From a virus, in the IMG/VR virus record IMGVR_UViG_3300017783_006344, positions 1 through 23,429 of that record: DNA of 23,429 nt; one strand, 5' to 3'. This document shows positions 1 through 7,434 of this stretch, in pieces. The translations under genes and the position numbers were made by a program. Under the pieces are notes generated by a model. It saw nothing but the letters and a program-made list of their open reading frames with translations. It was not told where the DNA came from and did no database searches. Position 1 is the first letter of the stretch. Each line of letters starts with the position of its first letter.

Positions 1-1866
1 GAGAGCGACAAATTCAAAGAATTTGCGGATAAAAACACAAAAATATTTAAAATTGCAAAAAAATTAGAAGGATTAAACAAAAATACAGGAGTTCACCCAT
101 CTGGTATCGCCATTAGTTTCTACGATATTGAAGAAATTATGCCGATGCAAAAAACAAACGACGGCAACTTAATATCTGCTTATGACATGAACGACGTTGC
201 GTCTTTGACTGTCAAGTTTGACATTCTCGGACTTAGAACCCTTTCTGTTGTGAGTGATACTTGCAAGCAGTTAGGTATAAATATCGAAGATATAGATGTC
301 GGACTCCCAGAAATATATGAAAACTTCAAATTCATTGAGGCACCAAAAGGTTTGTTCCAGATTGAAGCGGATACAAACTTTAAAGTCTGTAAAAAGATCG
401 CTCCTAAAAACCTGGAGGAGCTGTCTGCTGTTGTTGCGATTGCTCGCCCTGGTGCACTTGACTATCTGGATGTTTATGCTGACTATGCTACCACCTCAAG
501 ATTTCAGTCAGTTAATGAATTCTTTGACGATATTCTTTCTTATACTGGCGGCATTCCCCTATATCAAGAGCAGTTAATGAAGATGGCCGTTAAGGTCGGA
601 TTTACCCTCGATGAGTCGGAACAGCTTCGCAGAATCGTGGGTAAAAAGAAGGTCGATCAAATGCCTGCTTGGAAAGCTAAAATTGAGCAAAAGATTGAAG
701 AAAGAAATTTAGACAAAGAAGTTGGTGAAGTTTTGTGGAAGGTCGCGGAAGATTCAGCAAACTACTCCTTTAATAAATCACACTCAATTAGTTATGCGAT
801 TCTCGCCGCTATCACAACTTATCTAAAGTTTAAACACCCGCAAGAGTTCTTTCTTTCCTTGCTTAAAATGACCAAGCACGAGCCAGACTCTCATGCCGAG
901 ATAGCTCTTATCAGTCAAGAGTTGTGTCAGTTTAACATGAAGCTTCTACCGCCAGATTTATCAAAGTCAGACATTAACTTTGGTATAGAAGGCAGCAATA
1001 TTAGATACGGAGTTAATAGTGTCAAAGGGGTATCAGAAAAAACCCTAGAGAACTTAGTTGATTTTAGAAAAGCCCAAGAGACTAACCAAAACAAGTATGA
1101 TATATTTACTAATGCTAAACAGTCAGGCATTAATATTGGAGTGCTTTCTGGTTTGATTCAAGGAGGTACAATGGATTCTTTTTGTGAAAAAAGCTCAACT
1201 TTACCCAATCGATGTCGTTTAGTTTTAGAAGCTCAGTCTTTTAATATACTTACTGATAGAGAGAAGAGAAATATTATTCAAATCGGAGAAGAGTATAAAC
1301 ACGACGTTCTAAACACTATTCAAGCAATAGTTAAGGACTCCCTGGTCGCCGATGATGGCAGACCAATTATGAAGCCATCACGCTTTCAAACATTCAAAAA
1401 GAAATACACAGGCTATAAGGATATATATGAAAAAAATAAAAATCACCTTGAGTTTGCTAATTGGTTTTTCGAGAGAAAGTATTTAGGTTATAGCCACTCT
1501 ACAGAAATTAAAAAAGTTTTTAAAAACTCTGGTAATCTTTATAACAGCTTAGAAATGAAATCCATAGCTGACCATGATAGAGTAAAGTTTGTTGGCGTAG
1601 TTACGGATTGCATCTCTAGAACAAGTAGAAATGGCAACAAGTACATGAGAGCAGAAGTGCAAGATGATTTTGGTAAGGTTAATTTTATGCTTATGAATAA
1701 CAGAAGATCTGCCACCCTAGATAATTATCTAAACAATGGAGGCAAAAAACCTAAAGAGGGAGAGATAGTCTTTGTTTACGGAAGCAAGGGCGATGACGTT
1801 ATCTTTGGAGAAAAACTTACAATCCTTGATGAGAAAATTTATACGAAACTATCAGAAATAAAGTAA
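1..1866 (+). CDS. dnaE: DNA polymerase III alpha subunit, C-terminal part (5' end outside window)
   Basis: The frame is open from base 1; the first internal ATG (139) is not the real start, because the 46 codons before it are conserved family sequence (NTGVHPSGIAIS, compare VHAAGVVI). This is the replicative polymerase of bacterial type, extending DNA 5'-3'. Visible blocks are LTVKFDILGLRT, whose Asp (residue 74 of the fragment) matches the third catalytic Asp of the palm, then GLFQIEADT, AIARPGALDYL, LYQEQLMKMA and NYSFNKSHSISYA of the fingers. A helix-hairpin-helix-like segment follows (GVNSVKGVSEKTL), and the last ~100 residues look like an OB fold (VKFVGVVTDCISRTSRNGNKY). The fragment is 621 residues of a family usually 1000-1200 long; the PHP domain and two catalytic Asp lie left of the window. 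The stop overlaps the next ATG by one base. Family assignment is firm; that it is the phage's own replicase is inferred from context. Confidence 0.95.
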   Translation, partial: ESDKFKEFADKNTKIFKIAKKLEGLNKNTGVHPSGIAISFYDIEEIMPMQKTNDGNLISAYDMNDVASLTVKFDILGLRTLSVVSDTCKQLGINIEDIDVGLPEIYENFKFIEAPKGLFQIEADTNFKVCKKIAPKNLEELSAVVAIARPGALDYLDVYADYATTSRFQSVNEFFDDILSYTGGIPLYQEQLMKMAVKVGFTLDESEQLRRIVGKKKVDQMPAWKAKIEQKIEERNLDKEVGEVLWKVAEDSANYSFNKSHSISYAILAAITTYLKFKHPQEFFLSLLKMTKHEPDSHAEIALISQELCQFNMKLLPPDLSKSDINFGIEGSNIRYGVNSVKGVSEKTLENLVDFRKAQETNQNKYDIFTNAKQSGINIGVLSGLIQGGTMDSFCEKSSTLPNRCRLVLEAQSFNILTDREKRNIIQIGEEYKHDVLNTIQAIVKDSLVADDGRPIMKPSRFQTFKKKYTGYKDIYEKNKNHLEFANWFFERKYLGYSHSTEIKKVFKNSGNLYNSLEMKSIADHDRVKFVGVVTDCISRTSRNGNKYMRAEVQDDFGKVNFMLMNNRRSATLDNYLNNGGKKPKEGEIVFVYGSKGDDVIFGEKLTILDEKIYTKLSEIK

Positions 1867-3365
1867 TGGATTTATCAAAATTTAATCTAACCCCTTCGGC
1901 CAAAAAAGCCTTAAAGGATAGTGAGTTTATAGCGGAGACGTTTGGCCACCTAAAAGTAGTAGACCTACATCTTATAATTTCTATATTAGATTTTAGCCAT
2001 AATAATATAGATTTTGTATTTAGCTCTAACGGAATTGTTAAAGAGGGAATTAAAAAAAGCATTGAGTATGCCGTGTCCAGCTATAAAGAACCCAAGAGAA
2101 AAAAGAAAATATATTCTAAAGAAATAAAAGACATCCTGGATAACGCGCTTAAGCTATCATCTAGGCTAAAAGACGAATTTATCGGAATAGATCATATATT
2201 ATTTATTATATTAACCACAAGAGAGGACATATGCGACTTTTTAATTTCTCTTGACATCGATTTAGAAAAAATAAACAAAGACTTAAGGGATGTTATAAAA
2301 AATGGTGTCCCGAAAGAACTGGTAGGACCAAATCAACCAGTAAAAAAATCAAATGCCGAGCCGCTTTCTGGCATTTCGGATTGGTGCGAAGACTTAAATG
2401 AAAAAATAGACGCTAGGGGAGACTTTGAAATTTTTGGAAGAGACGAAGAAATAGATAGAATCTTTGAAGTGCTTCTTAAGAAAAACAAAAGTAACGTAAT
2501 TTTAGTGGGAGAAGCTGGTGTTGGTAAGACTGCAATAGTAGAAGGCATGGCGGAAAAAATATTAAAAAGGCAATGCCCAGACCTGCTCTTGCATAAAAAA
2601 ATACTTTCATTAGACTTGGCTTCAGTTCTTGCTGGAACGATATATAGAGGCCAAATGGAAGAGAAACTAAAAAAAATTCTAGATCAGTTGTCGGCAGATA
2701 ATCATTACATTCTTTTCATTGATGAAATACACAACATAATTGGCGCTGGGGGTGGATCAGATGGCGGAGGTCTAGACTTTGCAAACATAATGAAGCCAGC
2801 CCTATCTAGGGGCGATATTTCATGTGTCGGAGCTACCACTAAAGAAGAATACGAAAGATTTTTTAAGAAAGATTCCGCGTTAAATCGTCGTTTTGAAAAA
2901 ATTGATGTAAAAGAGCCAACTAAAGAAGAAACTTTTGAATTAATTAAAGTGGCTAAAAAATCATATGAAAAATTCCATCAAGTTGAATACAAAGAAGATG
3001 TTGTTGCTAAAATAATAGACCTTTGTGATATTTATTTAACAAATAAAAAATTTCCAGACAAAGCTTTTGATATCTTAGATGAGTCTGGAGCGAGAAGTAA
3101 AAAAATAAATTTTATTCGTCCACAAAAAGCTAAAAATATGGAGAAAAAGTTGATGGATCCTAAATTCCAAGAAAGCCCTCAATTTGTAAAATTTCAAAAA
3201 TCTTATGCTAAAATTATAGAAAAATGGGGAAAAAGTCTAGAAAATAAAGTTTTTCCTGTTGACATTGAAATAATATATGATATATTTGCATTTAAGTTAA
3301 ACACTTCTAAAGAAAATGTTAGAGAAGGTAAAAATATTCCACTATCAGGTAAAATAGGATTTTAA
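1866..3365 (+). CDS. Clp-type (ClpA/ClpC-like) AAA+ ATPase with a single ATPase module
   Basis: A protein-remodelling ATPase of the Clp/Hsp100 group, 499 residues. Residues 1-145 resemble the Clp N domain (LTPSAKKALKDSE, then IGIDHILFIIL). The AAA+ D1 module follows: Walker A GEAGVGKT at 215-222, pore-loop segment AGTIYRGQMEEKL, Walker B ILFIDE with Asp286-Glu287, a sensor-type GATTKEEY and arginine-finger region LNRRFEK near 340, and the D1 lid KFPDKAFDILDESGARSK. The protein ends after a linker-like stretch (VFPVDIEIIYDIFAF) where a second AAA+ module would begin, so it has about 60% of the usual 750-850 residues. ClpP docks on D2, so coupling to ClpP is unlikely. It overlaps the polymerase gene by one base, suggesting co-translation and perhaps a role in remodelling the replisome (inference). 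No frameshifted D2 remnant is seen, because the next gene follows in 9 bases. Confidence 0.88.
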   Translation: MDLSKFNLTPSAKKALKDSEFIAETFGHLKVVDLHLIISILDFSHNNIDFVFSSNGIVKEGIKKSIEYAVSSYKEPKRKKKIYSKEIKDILDNALKLSSRLKDEFIGIDHILFIILTTREDICDFLISLDIDLEKINKDLRDVIKNGVPKELVGPNQPVKKSNAEPLSGISDWCEDLNEKIDARGDFEIFGRDEEIDRIFEVLLKKNKSNVILVGEAGVGKTAIVEGMAEKILKRQCPDLLLHKKILSLDLASVLAGTIYRGQMEEKLKKILDQLSADNHYILFIDEIHNIIGAGGGSDGGGLDFANIMKPALSRGDISCVGATTKEEYERFFKKDSALNRRFEKIDVKEPTKEETFELIKVAKKSYEKFHQVEYKEDVVAKIIDLCDIYLTNKKFPDKAFDILDESGARSKKINFIRPQKAKNMEKKLMDPKFQESPQFVKFQKSYAKIIEKWGKSLENKVFPVDIEIIYDIFAFKLNTSKENVREGKNIPLSGKIGF

Positions 3366-3374
3366 TAATTTATT

Positions 3375-3584
3375 ATGAGAAAAACAAATCGTATCGTAAA
3401 GACAATGAAGCAAAGCGGAGGCCGATTCTTTGGCCTTCGGACAAAGGATGGAGCTAGCTATAATGCTCAGTTCATCAATGAGACCCCTAGTTATGTGGTT
3501 ATCCATGACCGAAATGCTGGTATTAGGCGAAAGTTCGCCAAAACTAGTCTAACTGGACTCAAAATGGGTACAGTCAGTATCTAA
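3375..3584 (+). CDS. Small basic phage protein, possibly SH3-like (DUF2693-like)
   Basis: A 69-residue, Lys/Arg-rich protein with no membrane segment or signal. The core GRFFGLRTKDGASYNAQF, followed by a second strand pair (YVVIHDRNAGIRRKFAKTSL), resembles small phage SH3/Sm-like barrels with a 'GRFF..x.KKDG' signature such as DUF2693; this is pattern recall rather than a proven match. It starts 9 bases after the Clp-like gene and is the last gene before a strong hairpin terminator, so it closes the polymerase/Clp unit. Its base composition is visibly less AT-rich than the genes on either side. A nucleic-acid-binding role would suit the charge and the neighbours but is unproven. Confidence 0.7.
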   Translation: MRKTNRIVKTMKQSGGRFFGLRTKDGASYNAQFINETPSYVVIHDRNAGIRRKFAKTSLTGLKMGTVSI

Positions 3585-3591
3585 TCAACTA

Positions 3592-3616
3592 GGGCGGTAG
3601 AAATACCGCCTTTTTT
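3592..3616 (+). terminator. Rho-independent terminator
   Basis: A perfect 7-bp stem GGCGGTA / TACCGCC (3593-3599 and 3604-3610) closes a GAAA tetraloop and is followed directly by six T (3611-3616). It lies 8 bases after the stop of the small basic protein and just before the next promoter-like box, so it separates the polymerase/Clp unit from the following genes. Confidence 0.93.
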
Positions 3617-3617
3617 G

Positions 3618-3634
3618 TGTAATATAATCTATCT
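3618..3634 (+). promoter_or_regulatory. Promoter-like -10 box abutting the ATG (leaderless start), class A
   Basis: TGTAATATAATCTATCT runs directly into the ATG at 3635. The exact TATAAT occupies 3623-3628 and ends 6 bases before the ATG, so transcription would begin at or next to the start codon. No Shine-Dalgarno sequence fits in the gap. No good -35 is seen, since that position falls inside the terminator hairpin. The same 13-base pattern TGTAWTATAATCT recurs at 4878. Confidence 0.65.
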
Positions 3635-4846
3635 ATGGGCACTAAGGAAAAGGAAATATATTTAGGCAATTTGTTCACAATTGACACTAAGCCATATCAA
3701 AGAGATTCTGAAATCTCAGAATTTGAGGCAGAGTTGATTAGATCTTATCTCAAAAATATACTCTCAGATATTGAAGAAGCAGAAAGCACAATAGAATTAG
3801 TAAATTCAAATTTTTTCTACGAAAGTTATTCTTTTATAACCAAAGATAAAAAATATCTATTAAAAATTAGTTTAGATCCAGACAACCAAAAACTTTCTAC
3901 CGAAAAAAAAGCTTTAGATTCTATAAGTGATTTAATATCACCTGAAGTTATAAATTATACAAATGATGAAGATTCTGGAATTGAATTTCTTCTTTTCAGT
4001 TGGGAAAATGGAAATAATTTTGATGCTTTCGGTATCGATGACCTCATGTATAATATTGAAACTTTAGTTTGTAATTTAGATTTTATGCATGAATCTGATT
4101 CTTCAGAGCTATCGTCTTTTGAAGATAAATTTATTCAAAACGAATCAATTTTAGAACTTTTTGAAGACGCAGATGAGAAAGAAAAAGCTATTTTTGAAAA
4201 ATTAGTAGGTTTAAATTTAGACGACGCTAAAAACATCTTCTCGACACTTAAAAATATTTTTCAAGAAAGATACTCTGAAGATATAGCTGTTTTGTGCCAC
4301 TCTAACCTTAAAAAAAGCAATATTTTATATCAGTCAGAATATATAAAGTTTATTAATTTTGAACACTCCCATAAAGCAGATATTTATTATAGCTTGCTAA
4401 AAGTAATCAATAATCTTTATTTATTCAAATCATCTAAAGATGTGAGTTTGTTTTTAAGAAGTTACCACGCTTCTTCCAAGTTGGTCAACGACCTTTCTGT
4501 TGAAGATTTTTTAAGCAGGTATGAAGAAAAAAAAGAAACTAATCGACTTCTTCTTTTTCAAGATATATTTCACGGGGTGCTTTTTCATTTTAACGCTTAT
4601 GGGGCTTTTTATAGATCGTCGGATTTGATAAGATATATTGAATTATACAATAACCTTAGACCGACTGTTGAAAAGTATTTTTCCCAATATTTAAAAAGTT
4701 TAGATAAATTGTTTTACACGCCTATTCAAAGTGTCCAAACTTACGATGAAGATGAATTAAAAGCAATTGCGGGTATAGTTGATGAAAAAGATGTTGAGGA
4801 AGAGTATTCAAACCCAGGTATAGAAGAATACGAAGCTCAAGATTAG
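3635..4846 (+). CDS. APH/choline-kinase-fold protein, probable pseudokinase
   Basis: A 403-residue protein with the layout of aminoglycoside-phosphotransferase or choline-kinase-like enzymes. An N-lobe strand carries the expected Lys (KKYLLKIS, Lys77), there is an alpha-C-type Glu (TEKKALDSI), and a C-lobe block LCHSNLKKSNIL (His222) is followed by FINFEHSHKADIYYSLL. In active members these read H-x-D....N and I-D-F/W-E. Here the catalytic Asp is Asn224 and the metal-binding Asp is Asn241, while Asn229 and Glu243 remain. The Asp of the usual 'DLA/FDI' helix is also absent (YYSLL). The simplest reading is a nucleotide-binding or purely structural pseudokinase. The C-terminal ~60 residues are acidic and probably disordered. 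It opens a new transcription unit behind a terminator and a leaderless-type promoter, upstream of glycosyltransferases. Fold assignment is moderately sure; the function is unknown. Confidence 0.68.
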   Translation: MGTKEKEIYLGNLFTIDTKPYQRDSEISEFEAELIRSYLKNILSDIEEAESTIELVNSNFFYESYSFITKDKKYLLKISLDPDNQKLSTEKKALDSISDLISPEVINYTNDEDSGIEFLLFSWENGNNFDAFGIDDLMYNIETLVCNLDFMHESDSSELSSFEDKFIQNESILELFEDADEKEKAIFEKLVGLNLDDAKNIFSTLKNIFQERYSEDIAVLCHSNLKKSNILYQSEYIKFINFEHSHKADIYYSLLKVINNLYLFKSSKDVSLFLRSYHASSKLVNDLSVEDFLSRYEEKKETNRLLLFQDIFHGVLFHFNAYGAFYRSSDLIRYIELYNNLRPTVEKYFSQYLKSLDKLFYTPIQSVQTYDEDELKAIAGIVDEKDVEEEYSNPGIEEYEAQD

Positions 4847-4877
4847 TTAATATAAAACAATAGAATATTGCATTTAT

Positions 4878-4893
4878 TGTATTATAATCTTGC
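4878..4893 (+). promoter_or_regulatory. Promoter-like -10 box abutting the ATG, class A
   Basis: TGTATTATAATCTTGC runs into the ATG at 4894; the exact TATAAT is at 4883-4888, 5 bases before the ATG. The 13-mer differs by one base from the box at 3618. No Shine-Dalgarno sequence is present. A weak 5-bp hairpin (CAATA/TATTG, 4858-4870) lies just upstream. Confidence 0.65.
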
Positions 4894-5361
4894 ATGAGTC
4901 ACAAACAGCACGATATTTATAAGCCAAATTCTTCTAACTCTGGATGCGCATTTTCCTTCAAGATTGTTGAAAAAGATAAAGAGGGAAACAATCAAAAACC
5001 GTCATTTCTTGTCCAATCGATCAAGCAGGCTAGTTGGAACAGTCAAAAAAGAACGGGATCTTTTAGCGCTAACGCTAAAGACCCAGAAAAGAATATCTAT
5101 TTTAAATTAGGAGAAAATGAAATTGGGGGAATGCTCCATGCAATCGAAAATTATGTAGAGTTTTCTGCTTATCATAGTTATAATGACGATAAAACTCAAA
5201 TATCTTTCAAGCCCTACACAAAGAAAAATGGCCAAAAAGCTTTTTCTTTTAGTGTAGTTAAGAACTCTACCCTAAAATTTGGAATGGGAGTCGAGCTTTC
5301 AGAAGCGAGAACCCTAAAAGGCTTGTTTGATCTTTTCTTGTTTAAGTACTTTAATTACTAA
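4894..5361 (+). CDS. Conserved phage-type protein, possible ssDNA-binding (PUR/Whirly-like)
   Basis: A 155-residue soluble protein of alternating beta strands. It has the layout 'YKPNSSNSGCAFSFK ... QSIKQASWNSQKRTGSF ... YFKLGENEIGGMLHAIE ... FSAYHSY ... ISFKPYTK ... FSFSV ... LSEARTLKGLFDLFL'. I recall this pattern from uncharacterised phage proteins. It suggests a four-strand sheet plus helix, repeated, as in PUR-alpha/Whirly single-stranded nucleic-acid binders, but I cannot confirm this. There are many Lys and aromatic residues. It has its own promoter-like box, and its stop shares one base with the ATG of the glycosyltransferase gene (TAATG), so the two are likely co-translated. The name is tentative; the coding call is firm. 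Confidence 0.6.
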   Translation: MSHKQHDIYKPNSSNSGCAFSFKIVEKDKEGNNQKPSFLVQSIKQASWNSQKRTGSFSANAKDPEKNIYFKLGENEIGGMLHAIENYVEFSAYHSYNDDKTQISFKPYTKKNGQKAFSFSVVKNSTLKFGMGVELSEARTLKGLFDLFLFKYFNY

Positions 5362-7046
5362 TGAAAAGAATTCTTTTTCACTCTAATTCAGCTAAAGCTT
5401 TTACTGGATTTGGCAAAAATGCAAAAAATATTTTGCGTTACCTACATAAGACGAATAAATATGAAATTATTGAATTCGCAAATGGCATGCAGTGGGGTCA
5501 CCCATCTCTTTCCTTAAGGCCGTGGAAGGCCCAAGGATCTTTACCTAATAACCCTGCTTTAATTAAAGAAATAAATTCCGATCAACAAAAAGCTAGAGCG
5601 GGCTCATACGGAAGTTTTACTATTGATCAAGCCATAAAAGAATACAAGCCAGACATTTACATAGGATGTGAAGACATTTGGGCTTTCGGAGGCTATTGGG
5701 AAAGACCTTGGTGGGATAAAATCAATAATATGATTTGGACTACCCTTGATAGTCAACCAATACTTCCACAAGCTTTAGAAGCGGCGCCTAAAACTAAAAA
5801 TTTTTATGTTTGGGCGTCTTTCGCAGAAAAAGACATGAAAGAATTAGGCCATGATCATGTTAAAACCCTACATGGCACTGTCAATACTGAAGATTTTTAT
5901 AAAATTAGTGACCTTGATAGGAGAAAATTAAGAGCCAAATTTAATCTTTCCGATGAATTTATTGTTGGATTTGTTTTTAGAAATCAGTTAAGAAAGAGTG
6001 TCCCGAATTTACTTGAAGGTTTTAAAATATTTAAAAAAGAATGTCCAAAAGCTAAATTATTATTACATACGCATTGGAGCGAGGGATGGGATATCCCAAG
6101 GCTTTTAAAAGAAAAAAATATAAAAAATGAAGATATTTTAACTACTTATTTTTGTTCTTCTTGCAATAATTATGCGATAGCACCTTTCTGTGGTCAAGAA
6201 AAAACCTGCCCATTTTGCGGGGCTGAAAAGACTTTCAATACTACAAATACTAGGGCTGGAGTAGATGAATCTCAACTAAATGAAATTTATAACATTATGG
6301 ATGTTTATTGTCATCCATTTACTAGTGGAGGTATGGAAATACCAATCTTTGAAGCAAAAATGACCGAGCTTGTAACTTTAGTCACGAATTATTCTTGCGG
6401 AGAAGATTCTTCTGGCCTCGAATGCGGAAGCTTTTCTCTTGATTGGTCAGAATACAGGGAACCAGGAACTCAGTTTATTAAAGCTTCAACATATCCGTCT
6501 AGCATAGCAAAACAACTTAAAAAAGTTTACAATCTAAAACCACACAAAAAACTCGAAATGGGTAAAAAAGCTAGAGATTGGACTATTGAAAATTATTCTA
6601 CAGAGTCTATTGGGAAAAAACTAGAAAAAATTATAGATGAAATGCCTTCCATAGAATACGACTTTGATTGGAATAAGGATCAAAAAGGCATAGATTTGAA
6701 AGATTTATTAGACGAAGGTAAGCGAATTGCCGTTGTTATGCCTGAATCTGCTGGCGATGTTTTATGGATTAATAGTTTAATGACAAATCTCAAAAAACTT
6801 TATCCTGATCATGATATTTATGTTTTTACCAAGCCTCAATTCTTTGATTATATAGAAGACCACCCAGCGGTTCACAAAACTCTAGGATATTCACAAGGAA
6901 TAGACAATTTACATTTTCTAGAAGGCAAAAACGGGCATGAGGGATTTTTTGATATAGCGTTCTTACCGCATTACGGGACTCAGCGCTTCCACAATTATCA
7001 TCATAATGGTATAGATAAAACACAATTTGAGTTATATGAAAATTAA
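5361..7046 (+). CDS. Glycosyltransferase: GT4-like with inserted zinc ribbon, fused to the N-terminal half of a GT9 (heptosyltransferase-like) domain
   Basis: 561 residues. Residues 1-440 are a GT-B glycosyltransferase of GT4 type: N-terminal FTGFGKNAKNILRYL, then VGFVFRNQLRKSVPNLLEGF and CHPFTSGGMEIPIFEAKMTE. In the usual E-x7-E motif the second Glu is present (331) but the first position is Gly323. A zinc-ribbon-like insert lies at 265-286 (C265-x2-C268, Cys277, C283-x2-C286). From about 452 a second enzyme begins: RIAVVMPESAGDVLW, with Asp466 at the place of the GT9 catalytic Asp, then LMTNLKKLYPDHDIYVFTK. It stops after ~110 residues, the length of the first Rossmann half of a GT9. The matching second half appears to be the start of the gene at 7418. 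It should transfer sugars from activated donors to a surface or virion glycan; donor and acceptor are unknown. Overlaps of 1 base upstream and 11 bases downstream indicate coupled translation. Confidence 0.85.
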   Translation: MKRILFHSNSAKAFTGFGKNAKNILRYLHKTNKYEIIEFANGMQWGHPSLSLRPWKAQGSLPNNPALIKEINSDQQKARAGSYGSFTIDQAIKEYKPDIYIGCEDIWAFGGYWERPWWDKINNMIWTTLDSQPILPQALEAAPKTKNFYVWASFAEKDMKELGHDHVKTLHGTVNTEDFYKISDLDRRKLRAKFNLSDEFIVGFVFRNQLRKSVPNLLEGFKIFKKECPKAKLLLHTHWSEGWDIPRLLKEKNIKNEDILTTYFCSSCNNYAIAPFCGQEKTCPFCGAEKTFNTTNTRAGVDESQLNEIYNIMDVYCHPFTSGGMEIPIFEAKMTELVTLVTNYSCGEDSSGLECGSFSLDWSEYREPGTQFIKASTYPSSIAKQLKKVYNLKPHKKLEMGKKARDWTIENYSTESIGKKLEKIIDEMPSIEYDFDWNKDQKGIDLKDLLDEGKRIAVVMPESAGDVLWINSLMTNLKKLYPDHDIYVFTKPQFFDYIEDHPAVHKTLGYSQGIDNLHFLEGKNGHEGFFDIAFLPHYGTQRFHNYHHNGIDKTQFELYEN

Positions 7047-7434
7047 TATTCCAATATCAGTAGGAGAACTTGTTGATAAAATCACAATTCTTGAAATTAA
7101 ATCTATAATGATTAATGAAAAATTTAAATTGGCCGAAGTCAAAAACGAAAAAATTCAACTCATGGAAGAGTTTGAAAAAATTTGTGATGTTAATTTTTCT
7201 AAATCACAACTCCTTGCCCTAAAAGCAGATCTTTATGAAACCAACTTAAGACTTTGGCATATTGAAGATAATATCAGAAAGAGCGAACGAAATAAGGATT
7301 TTAGCGCAGAATTTGTTAGATTAGCCAGAAGTGTTTATCAAGCAAATGATACGCGATTTGGTCTTAAAAATAATATTAATCAATTAACTAATTCAGACAT
7401 AAAAGAAGTAAAATCATATGAGTCATATAGCTGA
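7036..7434 (+). CDS. DUF6165 family protein
   Basis: 132 residues starting at ATG 7036 (MKINIPISVGELVDKITILEIKS). An upstream in-frame TTG at 7027 would add only three residues and is less likely. The N-terminal 'P-[IV]-S-[IV]-GEL-[IV]-DKITILEIKS' signature is typical of DUF6165, a family of short helical proteins I know from polysaccharide or LPS loci; no biochemical role is established to my knowledge. The rest is charged and mostly helical (LLALKADLYETNLRLWHIEDNIR). The gene overlaps the upstream glycosyltransferase by 11 bases and the downstream one by 17. It therefore sits exactly between what look like two halves of a GT9 enzyme, which suggests it may help those halves assemble (inference). 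Confidence 0.82.
   Translation: MKINIPISVGELVDKITILEIKSIMINEKFKLAEVKNEKIQLMEEFEKICDVNFSKSQLLALKADLYETNLRLWHIEDNIRKSERNKDFSAEFVRLARSVYQANDTRFGLKNNINQLTNSDIKEVKSYESYS

Noticed and set aside
4858-4870. Hairpin CAATA-GAA-TATTG as a terminator
   Set aside because: Only a 5-bp A/T-rich stem with no T run after it; too weak to call.
7027-7035. TTG start for the DUF6165 gene
   Set aside because: ATG at 7036 gives the family's normal N-terminus (MKINIPISVGEL), and the extra three residues have no support.
7036-7046. Programmed frameshift joining the two GT9 halves
   Set aside because: A full DUF6165 reading frame of about 400 bases lies between the halves, and no slippery heptamer with a downstream structure is evident; overlapping separate genes is simpler.
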